This document shows positions 32,151 through 48,200 of a DNA stretch of 64,000 nt, piece after piece. The translations under genes and the position numbers were made by a program. This stretch comes from Gibbula magus. Taxonomy: Eukaryota > Mollusca > Gastropoda > Trochida > Trochidae. The stretch spans positions 51,316,630 through 51,380,629 of the forward strand of contig OW388297.1 of the NCBI GenBank assembly GCA_936450465.1, in the 5' to 3' direction. The notes beneath the pieces were generated by a model. The model was not told the DNA's origin, ran no database searches, and saw only the letters and a list, made by a program, of their open reading frames with translations. Positions within the stretch are counted from its first letter, which is position 1. Each line of letters opens with the position of its first letter.

Positions 32151-35100
32151 ATATTTGCACCACCATCTAAGGGTAAACAGATAAAAGATAATTCAATTTC
32201 CTATCCAATGAGGTATCTTACATGATGTTTGATAGGGGCTCTGATACCGTAAAATGCCAAATAACGTCACTAGGTGGTATACATATGAGCTCTGTATTGA
32301 GTTTTTCACAATCAAACTAGTCTGAGGGTACCAAGGAATATTTGCAATAACATCTAAGGGTACCCAGATGAAAGATAATTCAATTTCCTATCCAATAAGG
32401 TATCTTACATGATGTTTGATAGGGGCTATGATACCGTAAAATGCCAAATAACGTCACTAGGTAGTATACCTATGAGCTCTGTATTGAGTTTTTCACAATC
32501 AAACTAGTCTGAGGGTACCAAGGAATATTTGAACCACCATCTAAGGGTACCCATATGAAAGATAATTCAATTTCCTATCCAATGAGGTATCTTACATGAT
32601 GTTTGATAAGGGATCTGATACAGTAAAATGCCAAATAACGTCACTAGGTAGTATACATATGAGCTCTGTATTGAGTTTTTCACAATCAAACTAGTCTGAG
32701 GGTACCAATGAATATTTGCACCACCATCTAAGGGTACCCAGATGAAAGATAATTCAATTTCCTATCCAATGAGGTATCTTACATGATGTTTGATAGGGGC
32801 TCTGATACCGTAAAATGCCAAATAACGTCACTAGGTAGTATACATATGACCTCTGTATAGAGTTGTTCACAATCAAACTAGTCTGAGGGTACCAAGGAAT
32901 ATTTGCAATACCATCTAAGGGTACCCAGATGAAAGATAATTCAATTTCCTATCCAATGAGGTATCTTACATGATGTTTGATAAGGGATCTGTTAGTAAAA
33001 TGCCAAATAACGTCACTAGGTAGTATACATATGAGCTCTGTATTGAGTTTTTCACAATCAAACTAGTCTGAGGGTACCAAGACATATTTGCAATACCATC
33101 TAAGGGTACCCAGATGAAAGATAATTCAATTTCCTATCCAATGAGGTATCTTACATGATGTTTGATAGGGGCTCTGATACCGTAAAATTCCAAATAACGT
33201 CACTAGGTGGTATACATATGAGCTCTGTATTGAGTTTTTCACAATCAAACTAGTCTGAGGGTACCAAGGATTATTTGCACCACCATCTAAGGGTACCCAG
33301 ATAAAAGATAATTCAAATTCCTATCCAATAAGGTATCTTACATGATGTTTGATAGGGGCTATGATACCGTAAAATGCCAAATAACGTCACTAGGTAGTAT
33401 ACATATGAGCTCTGTATTGAGTTTTTCACAATCAAACTAGTCTGAGGGTACCAAGGAATATTTGCACTACCATTTTAGGGTACCCATATGAAAGATAATT
33501 CAATTTCCGATCCAATGAGGTATCTTACATGATGTTTGATAGGGGCTCTGATACCGTAAAATGCCAAATAACGTTACTAAGTAGTATACATATGAGCTCT
33601 GTATTGAGTTTTTCACAATCAAACTAGTCTGAGGGTACCAAGGAATATTTGCACCACCATCTAAGGGTACCCAGATGGAACATAATTCAATTTCCTATCC
33701 AATGAGGTATCTTACATGATGTTTGATAGGTGCTCTGATACCGTAAAATGCCAAATAACGTCACTAGGTAGTATACACATGAGCTCTGTATTGAGTTTTT
33801 CACAATCAAACTAGTCTGAATGTACCAAGACATATTTGCAATACCGTCTTGGGGTAACCAGAGGAAAGATAATTCAATTTTATATCCAATGAGGTATCTT
33901 ACATGATGTTTGATAGGGGCTCTGATACCGTAAAATGCCAAATAACGTCACTAGGTAGTATACATATGAGCTCTGTATTGAGTTTTTCACAATCAAACTA
34001 GTCTGAGGGTACCAAGGAATATTTGCAATACCATCTAAGGGTACCCAGATGAACGATAATTCAATTTCCTATCCAAAAAGGTATCTTACATGATGTTTGA
34101 TAGGGGCTCTGATACCGTAAAATGCCAAATAACGTCACTAAGTAGTATACATATGAGCTCTGTATTGAGTTTTTCACAATCAAACTAGTCTGAGGGTACC
34201 AATGAATATTTGTAATACCATCTAAGGGTACCCAGATGTAAGATAATTCAATTTCCTATCCAATGGGGTATCTTACATGATGTTTGATAAGGGATCTGAT
34301 ACAGTAAAATGCCAAATAACGTCACTAGGTAGTATACATATGAGCACTGTATTGAGTTTTTCACAATCAAACTAGTCTGAGGGTACCAATGAATATTTGC
34401 ACCACCATCTAAGGGTAACCAGAGGAAAGATAATTCAATTTCCTATCCAATGAGATATCTTACATGATGTTTGATAGGGGCTCTGATACCGTAAAATGCC
34501 AAATAACGTCACTAGGTAGTATACATATGACCTCTGTATAGAGTTTTTCACAATCAAACTAGTCTGAGGGTACCAATGAATATTTGCACCACCATCTAAG
34601 GGTAACCAGAGGAAAGATAATTCAATTTCCGATCCAATGAGGTATCTTACATGATTTTTGATAGGGGCTCTGATACCGTAAAATGCCAAATAACGTCACT
34701 AGGTAGTATACACATGAGCTCTGTATTGAGTTTTTCACAATCAAACTAGTCTGAGGGAACCAAGGAATATTTGCACCACCATCTAAGGGTACCCAGATGA
34801 AAGATAATTCAATTTCCTATCCAATGAGGTATCTTACATGATGTATGATAAGGGATCTGATACAGTAAAATGCCAAATAACGTCACTAGGTAGTATACAT
34901 ATGAGCACTGTATTGAGTTTTTCACAATCAAACTAGTCTGAGGGTACCAATGAATATTTGCACCACCATCTAAGGGTAACCAGAGGAAAGATAATTCAAT
35001 TTCCGATCCAATGAGGTATCTTACATGATGTTTGATAGGGGCTCTGATACCGTAAAATGCCAAATAACGTCACTAGGTAGTATACACATGAGCTCTGTAT

Positions 35101-38100
35101 TGAGTTTTTCACAATCAAACTAGTCTGAGGGAACCAAGGAATATTTGCACCACCATCTAAGGGTACCCAGATGAAAGATAATTCAATTTCCTATCCAATG
35201 AGATATCTTACATGATGTTTGATAGGGGCTCTGATACCGTAAAATGGCAACTAACGTCACTAGGTAGTATACATATGACCTCTGTATAGAGTTTTTCACA
35301 ATCAAACTAGTCTGAGGGTACCAAGGAATATTTGCACCACCATCTAAGGGTACCCAGATTAAAGATATTTCAATTTCCTATCCAATGAGGTATCTTACAT
35401 GATGTTTGATAAGGGATCTGTTAGTAAAATGCCAAATAACGTCACTTGGTAGTATACATATGAGCTCTGTATTGAGTTTTTCACAATCAAACTAGTCTGA
35501 GGGTACCAAGGAATATTTGCAATACCATCTAGGGGTACCCAGATGAAAGATAATTCAATTTCCTATCCAATGAGGTATCTTACATGATGTTTGATAAGGG
35601 ATCTGTTAGTAAAATGCAAAATAACGTCACTTGGTAGTATACATATGAGCTCTGTATTGAGTTTTTCACAATCAAACTAGTCTGAGGGTACCAAGGAATA
35701 TTTGCAATACCATCTAAGGGTACCCAGATGAAAGATAATTCAATTTCCTATCCAATGAGGTATCTTACATGATGTTTGATAGGGGCTCTGATACCGTAAA
35801 ATGCCAAATAACGTCACTAGGTAGTATACATATGTGCTCTGTATTGAGTTTTTCACAATCAAACTAGTCTGAGGGTACCAAGGAATATTTGCAATACCAT
35901 CTAACGGTACCACGATGAAAGATAGTTCAATTTCCTATCCAATGAGGTATCTTACATGATGTATGATAGGGGCTCTGATACCGTAAAATGCCAAATAACG
36001 TCACTATGTAGTATACATATGAGCTCTGTATTGAGTTTTTCACAATCAAACTAGTCTGAGGGTACCAAGGAATATTTGCACTACCATCTAAGGGTACTCA
36101 GATGAAAGATAATTCAATTTCCTATCCAATGAGGTATCTTACATGATGTTTGATAGGGGCTCTGATACCGTAAAATGCCAAATAACGTCACTAAATAGTA
36201 TACATATGAGCTCTGTATTGAGTTTTTCACAATCAAATTAGTCTGAGGGTACCAAGGAATATTTGCACCACCATCTAAGGGTAAACAGATAAAAGATAAT
36301 TCAATTTCCTATCCAATGAGGTATCTTACATGATGTTTGATAGGGGCTCTGATACCGTAAAATGCCAAATAACGTCACTAGGTGGTATACATATGAGCTC
36401 TGTATTGAGTTTTTCACAATCAAACTAGTCTGAGGGTACCAAGGAATATTTGCAATAACATCTAAGGGTACCCAGATGAAAGATAATTCAATTTCCTATC
36501 CAATAAGGTATCTTACATGATGTTTGATAGGGGCTATGATACCGTAAAATGCCAAATAACGTCACTAGGTAGTATACCTATGAGCTCTGTATTGAGTTTT
36601 TCACAATCAAACTAGTCTGAGGGTACCAAGGAATATTTGAACCACCATCTAAGGGTACCCATATGAAAGATAATTCAATTTCCTATCCAATGAGGTATCT
36701 TACATGATGTTTGATAAGGGATCTGATACAGTAAAATGCCAAATAACGTCACTAGGTAGTATACATATGAGCTCTGTATTGAGTTTTTCACAATCAAACT
36801 AGTCTGAGGGTACCAATGAATATTTGCACCACCATCTAAGGGTACCCAGATGAAAGATAATTCAATTTCCTATCCAATGAGGTATCTTACATGATGTTTG
36901 ATAGGGGCTCTGATACCGTAAAATGCCAAATAACGTCACTAGGTAGTATACATATGACCTCTGTATAGAGTTGTTCACAATCAAACTAGTCTGAGGGTAC
37001 CAAGGAATATTTGCAATACCATCTAAGGGTACCCAGATGAAAGATAATTCAATTTCCTATCCAATGAGGTATCTTACATGATGTTTGATAAGGGATCTGT
37101 TAGTAAAATGCCAAATAACGTCACTAGGTAGTATACATATGAGCTCTGTATTGAGTTTTTCACAATCAAACTAGTCTGAGGGTACCAAGACATATTTGCA
37201 ATACCATCTAAGGGTACCCAGATGAAAGATAATTCAATTTCCTATCCAATGAGGTATCTTACATGAGGTTTGATAGGGGCTCTGATACCGTAAAATGCCA
37301 AATAACGTCACTGAGTAGTATACATATGAGGTCTGTATTGAGTTTTTCACAATCAAATTAGTCTGAGGGTACCAAGGATTATTTGCACCACCATCTAAGG
37401 GTACCCAGATAACAGATAATTCAATTTCCTATCTAATGAGGTATCTTACATGATGTTTGATAGGGGCTCTGATACCGTAAAATTCCAAATAACGTCACTA
37501 GGTGGTATACATATGAGCTCTGTATTGAGTTTTTCACAATCAAACTAGTCTGAGGGTACCAAGGATTATTTGCACCACCATCTAAGGGTACCCAGATAAA
37601 AGATAATTCAAATTCCTATCCAATAAGGTATCTTACATGATGTTTGATAGGGGCTATGATACCGTAAAATGCCAAATAACGTCACTAGGTAGTATACATA
37701 TGAGCTCTGTATTGAGTTTTTCACAATCAAACTAGTCTGAGGGTACCAAGGAATATTTGCACTACCATTTTAGGGTACCCATATGAAAGATAATTCAATT
37801 TCCGATCCAATGAGGTATCTTACATGATGTTTGATAGGGGCTCTGATACCGTAAAATGCCAAATAACGTCACTAGGTAGTATACATATGAGCTCTGTATT
37901 GAGTTTTTCACAATCAAACTAGTCTGAGGGTACCAAGGAATATTTGCACCACCATCTAAGGGTACCCAGATGGAACATAATTCAATTTCCTATCCAATGA
38001 GGTATCTTACATGATGTTTGATAGGTGCTCTGATACCGTAAAATGCCAAATAACGTCACTAGGTAGTATACACATGAGCTCTGTATTGAGTTTTTCACAA

Positions 38101-39600
38101 TCAAACTAGTCTGAATGTACCAAGACATATTTGCAGTACCGTCTTGGGGTAACCAGAGGAAAGATAATTCAATTTTATATCCAATGAGGTATCTTACATG
38201 ATGTTTGATAGGGGCTCTGATACCGTAAAATGCCAAATAACGTCACTAGGTAGTATACTTATGAGCTCTGTATTGAGTTTTTCACAATCAAACTAGTCTG
38301 AGGGTACCAAGGAATATTTGCAATACCATCTAAGGGTACCCAGATGAACGATAATTCAATTTCCTATCCAAAAAGGTATCTTACATGATGTTTGATAGGG
38401 GCTCTGATACCGTAAAATGCCAAATAACGTCACTAAGTAGTATACATATGAGCTCTGTATTGAGTTTTTCACAATCAAACTAGTCTGAGGGTACCAATGA
38501 ATATTTGTAATACCATCTAAGGGTACCCAGATGTAAGATAATTCAATTTCCTATCCAATGGGGTATCTTACATGATGTTTGATAAGGGATCTGATACAGT
38601 AAAATGCCAAATAACGTCACTAGGTAGTATACATATGAGCACTGTATTGAGTTTTTCACAATCAAACTAGTCTGAGGGTACCAATGAATATTTGCACCAC
38701 CATCTAAGGGTAACCAGAGGAAAGATAATTCAATTTCCTATCCAATGAGATATCTTACATGATGTTTGATAGGGGCTCTGATACCGTAAAATGCCAAATA
38801 ACGTCACTAGGTAGTATACATATGACCTCTGTATAGAGTTTTTCACAATCAAACTAGTCTGAGGGTACCAATGAATATTTGCACCACCATCCAAGGGTAA
38901 CCAGAGGAAAGATAATTCAATTTCCGATCCAATGAGGTATCTTACATGATTTTTGATAGGGGCTCTGATACCGTAAAATGCCAAATAACGTCACTAGGTA
39001 GTATACACATGAGCTCTGTATTGAGTTTTTCACAATCAAACTAGTCTGAGGGAACCAAGGAATATTTGCACCACCATCTAAGGGTACCCAGATGAAAGAT
39101 AATTCAATTTCCTATCCAATGAGGTATCTTACATGATGTATGATAAGGGATCTGATACAGTAAAATGCCAAATAACGTCACTAGGTAGTATACACATGAG
39201 CACTGTATTGAGTTTTTCACAATCAAACTAGTCTGAGGGTACCAATGAATATTTGCACCACCATCTAAGGGTAACCAGAGGAAAGATAATTCAATTTCCG
39301 ATCCAATGAGGTATCTTACATGATGTTTGATAGGGGCTCTGATACCGTAAAATGCCAAATAACGTCACTAGGTAGTATACACATGAGCTCTGTATTGAGT
39401 TTTTCACAATCAAACTAGTCTGAGGGAACCAAGGAATATTTGCACCACCATCTAAGGGTACCCAGATGAAAGATAATTCAATTTCCTATCCAATGAGATA
39501 TCTTACATGATGTTTGATAGGGGCTCTGATACCGTAAAATGGCAACTAACGTCACTAGGTAGTATACATATGACCTCTGTATAGAGTTTTTCACAATCAA
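31200..39600 (+). repeat. Large tandem duplication in the satellite, about 4.1 and 4.3 kb
   Basis: Many rare variants recur at 4108 bases: GATTAAAGATATTTC at about 31249 and 35357, and GTAGTATACCTATGAGC at 32461 and 36569. After about 37.3 kb the offset becomes 4295 (GGAACATAATTC at 33677 and 37972; AAAATGGCAACTAACG at 35241 and 39536), so copy 2 has one extra monomer near 37.2-37.5 kb. Copy 1 is roughly 31200-35307 and copy 2 roughly 35308-39600. Copies differ by only a few bases, so the event is recent. Confidence 0.9.
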
Positions 39601-41559
39601 ACTAGTCTGAGGGTACCAATGAATATTTGCACCACCATCTAAGGCTAACCAGAGGAAAGATAATTCAATTTCCGATCCAATGAGGTATCTTACATGATGT
39701 TTGATAGGGGCTCTGATACCGTAAAATGCCAAATAACGTCACTAGGTAGTATACACATGAGCTCTGTATTGAGTTTTTCACAATCAAACTAGTCTGAGGG
39801 TACCAATGAATATTTGCACAACCATCTAAGGGTACCCAGATGAAAGATAATTCAATTTCCTAGCCAATGAGGTATCTTACATGATGTATGATAGGGGCTC
39901 TGATACAGTAAAATGCCAAATAACGTCACTAGGTAGTATACATATGAGCTCTGTATTGAGTTTTTCACAATCAAACTAGTCTGAGGGTACCAATGAATAT
40001 TTGCACCACCATCTAAGGGTACCCAGATGAAAGATAATTCAATTTCCTAAACAATGAGGTATCTTACATGATGTATGATAGGGGCTCTGATACCGTAAAA
40101 TGCCAAATAACGTCACCAGGTGGTATACATATGAGCTCTGTATTGAGTTTTTCACAATCAAACTAGTCTGAGGGTACCAATGAATATTTGCACCACCATC
40201 TAAGGGTAACCAGATGAAAGATAATTCAATTTCCTATCCAATGAGGTATCTTACATGATGTTTGATAAGGGATCTGATACAGTAAAATGCCAAATAACGT
40301 CACTAGGTAGTATACATATGACCTCTGTATAGAGTTTTTCACAATCAAACTAGTCTGAGGGTACCAAGGAATATTTGCAATACCATCTAAGGGTACCCAG
40401 ATGAAAGATAATTCAATTTCCTATCCAATAAGGTATCTTACATGATGTTTGATAGGGGCTATGATACCGTAAAATGCCAAATAACGTCACTAGGTAGTAT
40501 ACATATGAGCTCTGTATTGAGTTTTTCACAATCAAACTAGTCTGAGGGTACCAATGAATATTTGCACCACCATCTAAGGGTACCCAGATGAAAGATAATT
40601 CAATTTCCTATCCATTAAGGTATCTTACATGATGTTTGATAGGGGCTCTGATACCGTACAATGCCAAATAACGTCACTAGGTAGTATACATATGAGCTCT
40701 GTATAGAGTTTTTCACAATCAAACTAGTCTGAGGGTACCAAGGAATATTTGCAATACCATCTAAGGGTACCCAGATGAAAGATAATTCAATTTCCTATCC
40801 AATGAGGTATCTTACATGATGTTTGATAAGGGATCTGTTAGTAAAATGCCAAATAACGTCACTTGGTAGTATACATATGAGCTCTGTATTGAGTTTTTCA
40901 CAATCAAACTAGTCTGAGGGTACCAAGGAATATTTGCAATACCATCTAAGGGTACCCATATGAAAGATAATTCAATTTCCTATCCACTGAGGTATCTTAC
41001 ATGATGTTTGATAGGGGCTCTGATACCGTAAAATGCCAAATAACGTCACTGAGTAGTATACATATGAGCTCTGTATTGAGTTTTTCACAATCAAACTAGT
41101 CTGAGGGTACCAAGGAATATTTGCACCACCATCTAAGGGTACCCAGATAAAGGATAATTCAATTTCCTATCCAATGAGGTATCTTACATGATGTTTGATA
41201 GGGGCTCTGATACCGTAAAATGCCAAATAACGTCACTAGGTGGTATACATATGAGCTCTGTATTGAGTTTTTCACAATCAAACTAGTCTGAGGGTACCAA
41301 GGAATATTTGCAACAACATCTAAGGGTACCCAGATGAAAGATAATTCAATTTCCGATCCAATGAGGTATCTTACATGATGTTTGATAGGGGCTCTGATAC
41401 CGTTAAATGCCAAATAACGTCACTAAGTAGTATACATATGAGCTCTGTATTGAGTTTTTCACAATCAAACTAGTCTGAGGGTACCAAGGAATATTTGCAC
41501 CACCATCTAAGGGTACCCAGATGGAAAATAATTCAATTTCCTATCCAATGAGGTATCTT

Positions 41560-44500
41560 ACATGATGTTTGATAGGTGCTCTGATACCGTAAAATGCCAA
41601 ATAACGTCACTAGGTGGTATACATATGAGCTCTGTATTGAGTTTTTCACAATCAAACTAGTCTGAAGGTACCAAGACATATTTGCAATACCGTCTTGGGG
41701 TAACCAGAGGAAAGATTATTCAATTTTATATCCAATGAGGTATCTTACATGATGTTTGATAGGGGCTCTGATACCGTAAAATGCCAAATAACGTCACTAG
41801 GTAGTATACATATGAGCTCTGTATAGATTTTTTCACAATCAAACTAGTCTGAGGGTACCAAGGAATATTTGCAATACCATCAAAGGGTACCCAGATGAAA
41901 GATAATCAATTTCCTATCCAATGAGGTATCTTACATGATGTTTGATAAGGGATCTGATACAGTAAAATGCCAAATAACGTCACTAGGTAGTATACATATG
42001 AGCTCTGTATTGAGTTTTTCACAATCAAACTAGTCTGAGGGTACCAAGGAATATTTGCACCACCATCTAAGGGTACCCAGATTAAAGATAATTCAATTTC
42101 CTATCCAATGAGGTATCTTACATGATGTTTGATAGGGGCTCTGATACCGTAAAATGCCAAATAACGTCACTAGGTGGTATACATATGAGCTCTGTATTGA
42201 GTTTTTCACAATCAAACTAGTCTGAGGGTACCAAGGAATATTTGAAATACCATCTAAGGGTACCCAGATGAACGATAATTCAATTTCCTATCCATTAAGG
42301 TATCTTACATGATGTTTGATAGGGGCTCTGATACCGTAAAATGCCAAATAACGTCACTAAGTAGTATACATATGAGCTCTGTATTGAGTTTTTCACAATC
42401 AAACTAGTCTGAGGGTACCAAGACATATTTGCAATACTCCAAGGGTACCCAGAGGAAAGATAGTTCAAATTCCTATCCAATGAGGTATCTTACATGATGT
42501 TTGATAAGGGATCTGATACAGTAAAATGCCAAATAACGTCACTAGGTAGTATACATATGAGCTCTGTATTGAGTTTTTCACAATCAAATTAGTCTGAGGG
42601 TACCAATGAATATTTGCACAACCATCTAAGGGTACCCAGATGAAAGATAATTCAATTTCCTAGCCAATGAGGTATCTTACATGATGTATGATAGGGGCTC
42701 TGATACCGTAAAATGCCAAATAACGTCACTAGGTAGTATACATATGAGCTCTGTATTGAGTTTTTCACAATCAAACTAGTCTGAGGGTACCAAGACATAT
42801 TTGCAATACTCCAAGGGTACCCAGAGGAAAGATAGTTCAATTTCCTATCCAATGAGGTATCTTACATGATGTTTGATAAGGGATCTGATACAGTAAAATG
42901 CCAAATAACGTCACTAGGTAGTATACATATGAGCTCTGTATTGAGTTTTTCACAATCAAATTAGTCTGAGGGTACCAATGAATATTTGCACAACCATCTA
43001 AGGGTACCCAGATGAAAGATAATTCAATTTCCTAGCCAATGAGGTATCTTACATGATGTATGATAGGGGCTCTGATACCGTAAAATGCCAAATAACGTCA
43101 CTATGTAGTATACATATGAGCTCTGTATTGAGTTTTTAACAATCAAACTAGTCTGAGGGTACCAACGAATGTTTGCACCACCATCTAAGGGTACCCAGAT
43201 GGAAGATAACTCAATTTCCTATCCAATGAGGTATCTTACATGATGTTTGATAGGGGCTCTGATACCGTAAAATGCCAAATAACGTCACTATGTAGTATAT
43301 ATATGAGCTCTGTATTGAGTTTTTCACAATCAAACTAGTCCGAGGGTACCAAGGAATATTTGCAATGCCATCTAAGGGTACCCAGATGAAAGATAATTCA
43401 ATTTCCTATCCAATGAGGTATCTTACATGATGTTTGATAGGGGCTCTGATACCGTAAAATGCCAAATAACGTCACTAGGTGGTATACATATGAGCTCTGT
43501 ATTGAGTTTTTCACAATCAAACTAGTCTGAAGGTACCAAGACATATTTGCAATACCGTCTTGGGGTAACCAGAGGAAAGATTATTCAATTTTATATCCAA
43601 TGAGGTATCTTACATGATGTTTGATAGGGGCTCTGATACCGTGAAATGCCAAATAACGTCACTAGGTAGTATACATATGAGCTCTGTATAGATTTTTTCA
43701 CAATCAAACTAGTCTGAGGGTACCAAGGAATATTTGCAATACCATCAAAGGGTACCCAGATGAAAGATAATTCAATTTCCTATCCAATGAGGTATCTTAC
43801 ATGATGTTTGATAAGGGATCTGATACAGTAAAATGCCAAATAACGTCACTAGGTACTATACATATGAGCTCTGTATTGAGTTTTTCACAATCAAACTAGT
43901 CTGAGGGTACCAAGGAATATTTGCACCACCATCTAAGGGTACCCAGATTAAAGATAATTCAATTTCCTATCCAATGAGGTATCTTACATGATGTTTGATA
44001 GGGGCTCTGATACCGTAAAATGCCAAATAACGTCACTAGGTGGTATACATATGAGCTCTGTATTGAGTTTTTCACAATCAAACTAGTCTGAGGGTACCAA
44101 GGAATATTTGCAATACCATCTAAGGGTACCCAGATGAACGATAATTCAATTTCCTATCCATTAAGGTATCTTACATGATGTTTGATAGGGGCTCTGATAC
44201 CGTAAAATGCCAAATAACGTCACTAGGTAGTATACATATGAGCTCTGTATAGATTTTTTCACAATCAAACTAGTCTGAGGGTACCAAGGAATATTTGCAA
44301 TACCATCAAAGGGTACCCAGATGAAAGATAATTCAATTTCCTATCCAATGAGGTATCTTACATGATGTTTGATAAGGGATCTGATACAGTAAAATGCCAA
44401 ATAACGTCACTAGGTACTATACATATGAGCTCTGTATTGAGTTTTTCACAATCAAACTAGTCTGAGGGTACCAAGGAATATTTGCACCACCATCTAAGGG

Positions 44501-45240
44501 TACCCAGATTAAAGATAATTCAATTTCCTATCCAATGAGGTATCTTACATGATGTTTGATAGGGGCTCTGATACCGTAAAATGCCAAATAACGTCACTAG
44601 GTAGTATACATATGAGCTCTGTATTGAGTTTTTCACAATCAAACTAGTCTGAGGGTACCAAGGAATATTTGCAATACCATCTAAGGGTACCCAGATGAAC
44701 GATAATTCAATTTCCTATCCATTAAGGTATCTTACATGATGTTTGATAGGGGCTCTGATACCGTAAAATGCCAAATAACGTCACTAAGTAGTATACATAT
44801 GAGCTCTGTATTGAGTTTTTCACAATCAAACTAGTCTGAGGGTACCAAGGAATATTTGTAATACCATCTAAGGGTACCCAGATGTAAGATAATTCAATTT
44901 CCTATCCAATGAGGTATCTTACATGATGTTTGATAGGGACTCTGATACCGTAAAATGCCAAATAACGTCACTAAGTAGTATACATATGAGCTCTGTATTG
45001 AGTTTTTCACAATCAAACTAGTCTGAGGGTACCAAGACATATTTGCAATACTCCAAGGGTACCCAGAGGAAAGATAGTTCAATTTCCTATCCAATGAGGT
45101 ATCTTACATGATGTTTGATAAGGGATCTGATACAGTAAAATGCCAAATAACGTCACTAGGTAGTATACATATGAGCTCTGTATTGAGTTTTTCACAATCA
45201 AATTAGTCTGAGGGTACCAATGAATATTTGCACAACCATC
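41560..45240 (+). repeat. Higher-order repeats of 1865 bp and 561 bp
   Basis: AAAGATTATTCAATTTTATA is at 41711 and 43576 (offset 1865: ten monomers, two of the 185-base type and one missing a T). Within 43.7-44.8 kb a three-monomer unit repeats: AGGTACTATACATATG is at 43851 and 44412 (561). Confidence 0.8.
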
Positions 45241-48200
45241 TAAGGGTACCCAGATGAAAGATAATTCAATTTCCTAGCCAATGAGGTATCTTACATGATG
45301 TATGATAGGGGCTCTGATACCGTAAAATGCCAAATAACGTCACTAGGTAGTATACACATGAGCTCTGTATTGAGTTTTTCACAATCAAACTAGTCTGAGG
45401 GTACCAAGACATATTTGCAATACTCCAAGGGTACCCAGAGGAAAGATAGTTCAATTTCCTATCCAATGAGGTATCTTACATGATGTTTGATAAGGGATCT
45501 GATACAGTAAAATGCCAAATAACGTCACTAGGTAGTATACATATGAGCTCTGTATTGAGTTTTTCACAATCAAATTAGTCTGAGGGGACCAATGAATATT
45601 TGCACAACCATCTAAGGGTACCCAGATGAAAGATAATTCAATTTCCTAGCCAATGAGGTATCTTACATGATGTATGATAGGGGCTCTGATACCGTAAAAT
45701 GCCAAATAACGTCACTATGTAGTATACATATGAGCTCTGTATTGAGTTTTTAACAATCAAACTAGTCTGAGGGTACCAACGAATGTTTGCACCACCATCT
45801 AAGGGTACCCAGATGGAAGATAACTCAATTTCCTATCCAATGAGGTATCTTACATGATGTTTGATAGGGGCTCTGATACCGTAAAATGCCAAATAACGTC
45901 ACTAAGTAGTATACATATGAGCTCTGTATTGAGTTTTTCACAATCAAACTAGTCTGAGGGTACCAAGACATATTTGCAATACTCCAAGGGTACCCAGAGG
46001 AAAGATAGTTCAATTTCCTATCCAATGAGGTATCTTACATGATGTTTGATAAGGGATCTGATACAGTAAAATGCCAAATAACGTCACTAGGTAGTATACA
46101 TATGAGCTCTGTATTGAGTTTTTCACAATCAAATTAGTCTGAGGGTACCAATGAATATTTGCACAACCATCTAAGGGTACCCAGATGAAAGATAATTCAA
46201 TTTCCTAGCCAATGAGGTATCTTACATGATGTATGATAGGGGCTCTGATACCGTAAAATGCCAAATAACGTCACTAGGTAGTATACATATGAGCTCTGTA
46301 TTGAGTTTTTCACAATCAAACTAGTCTGAGGGTACCAAGACATATTTGCAATACTCCAAGGGTACCCAGAGGAAAGATAGTTCAATTTCCTATCCAATGA
46401 GGTATCTTACATGATGTTTGATAAGGGATCTGATACAGTAAAATGCCAAATAACGTCACTAGGTAGTATACATATGAGCTCTGTATTGAGTTTTTCACAA
46501 TCAAATTAGTCTGAGGGTACCAATGAATATTTGCACAACCATCTAAGGGTACCCAGATGAAAGATAATTCAATTTCCTAGCCAATGAGGTATATTACATG
46601 ATGTATGATAGGGGCTCTGATACCGTAAAATGCCAAATAACGTCACTATGTAGTATACATATGAGCTCTGTATTGAGTTTTTAACAATCAAACTAGTCTG
46701 AGGGTACCAACGAATGTTTGCACCACCATCTAAGGGTACCCAGATGGAAGATAACTCAATTTCCTATCCAATGAGGTATCTTACATGATGTATGATAGGG
46801 GCTCTGATACCGTAAAATGCCAAATAACGTCACTATGTAGTATACATATGAGCTCTGTATTGAGTTTTTCACAATCAAACTAGTCTGAGGGTACCAAGGA
46901 ATATTTGCAATACCATCTAAGGGTACCCAGATGAAAGATAATTCAATTTCCTATCCAATGAGGTATCTTACATGATGTTTGATAAGGGATCTGTTAGAAA
47001 AATGCCAAATAACGTCACTTGGTAGTATACATATGAGCTCTGTATTGAGTTTTTCACAATCAAACTAGTCTGAGGGTACCAAGGAATATTTGCACTACCA
47101 TTTTAGGGTACCCATATGAAAGATAATTCAATTTCCTATCCAATGAGGTATCTTACATGATGTTTGATAGGGGCTCTGACACCGTAAAATGCCAAATAAC
47201 GTCACTGGGTAGTATACATATGAGCTCTGTATAGATTTTTTCACAATCAAATTAGTCTGAGGGTACCAAGGATTATTTGCACAACCATCTAAGGGTACCC
47301 AGATGAAAGATAATTCAATTTCCTTTCCAATGAGGTATCTTACATGATGTTTGATAGGGGCTCTGATACCGTAAAATGCCAAATAACGTCACTAGGTGGT
47401 ATACATATGAGCTCTGTATTGAGTTTTTCACAATCAAACTAGTCTGAGGGTACCAAGGAATATTTGCAATAACATCTAAGGGTACCGAGATGAAAGATAA
47501 TTCAATTTCCTATCCAATAAGGTATCTTACATGATGTTTGATAGGGGCTATGATACCGTAAAATGCCAAATAACGTCACTAGGTAGTATACATATGAGCT
47601 CTGTATTGAGTTTTTCACAATCAAACTAGTCTGAGGGTACCAAGGAATATTTGCACTACCATCTAAGGGTACCCAGATGAAAGATAATTCAATTTCCTAG
47701 CCAATGAGGTATCTTACATGATGTATGATAGGGGCTCTGATACCGTAAAATGCCAAATAACGTCACTAGGTAGTATACACATGAGCTCTGTATTGAGTTT
47801 TTCACAATCAAACTAGTCTGAGGGTACCAAGACATATTTGCAATACTCCAAGGGTACCCAGAGGAAAGATAGTTCAATTTCCTATCCAATGAGGTATCTT
47901 ACATGATGTTTGATAAGGGATCTGATACAGTAAAATGCCAAATAACGTCACTAGGTAGTATACATATGAGCTCTGTATTGAGTTTTTCACAATCAAATTA
48001 GTCTGAGGGGACCAATGAATATTTGCACAACCATCTAAGGGTACCCAGATGAAAGATAATTCAATTTCCTAGCCAATGAGGTATCTTACATGATGTATGA
48101 TAGGGGCTCTGATACCGTAAAATGCCAAATAACGTCACTATGTAGTATACATATGAGCTCTGTATTGAGTTTTTAACAATCAAACTAGTCTGAGGGTACC

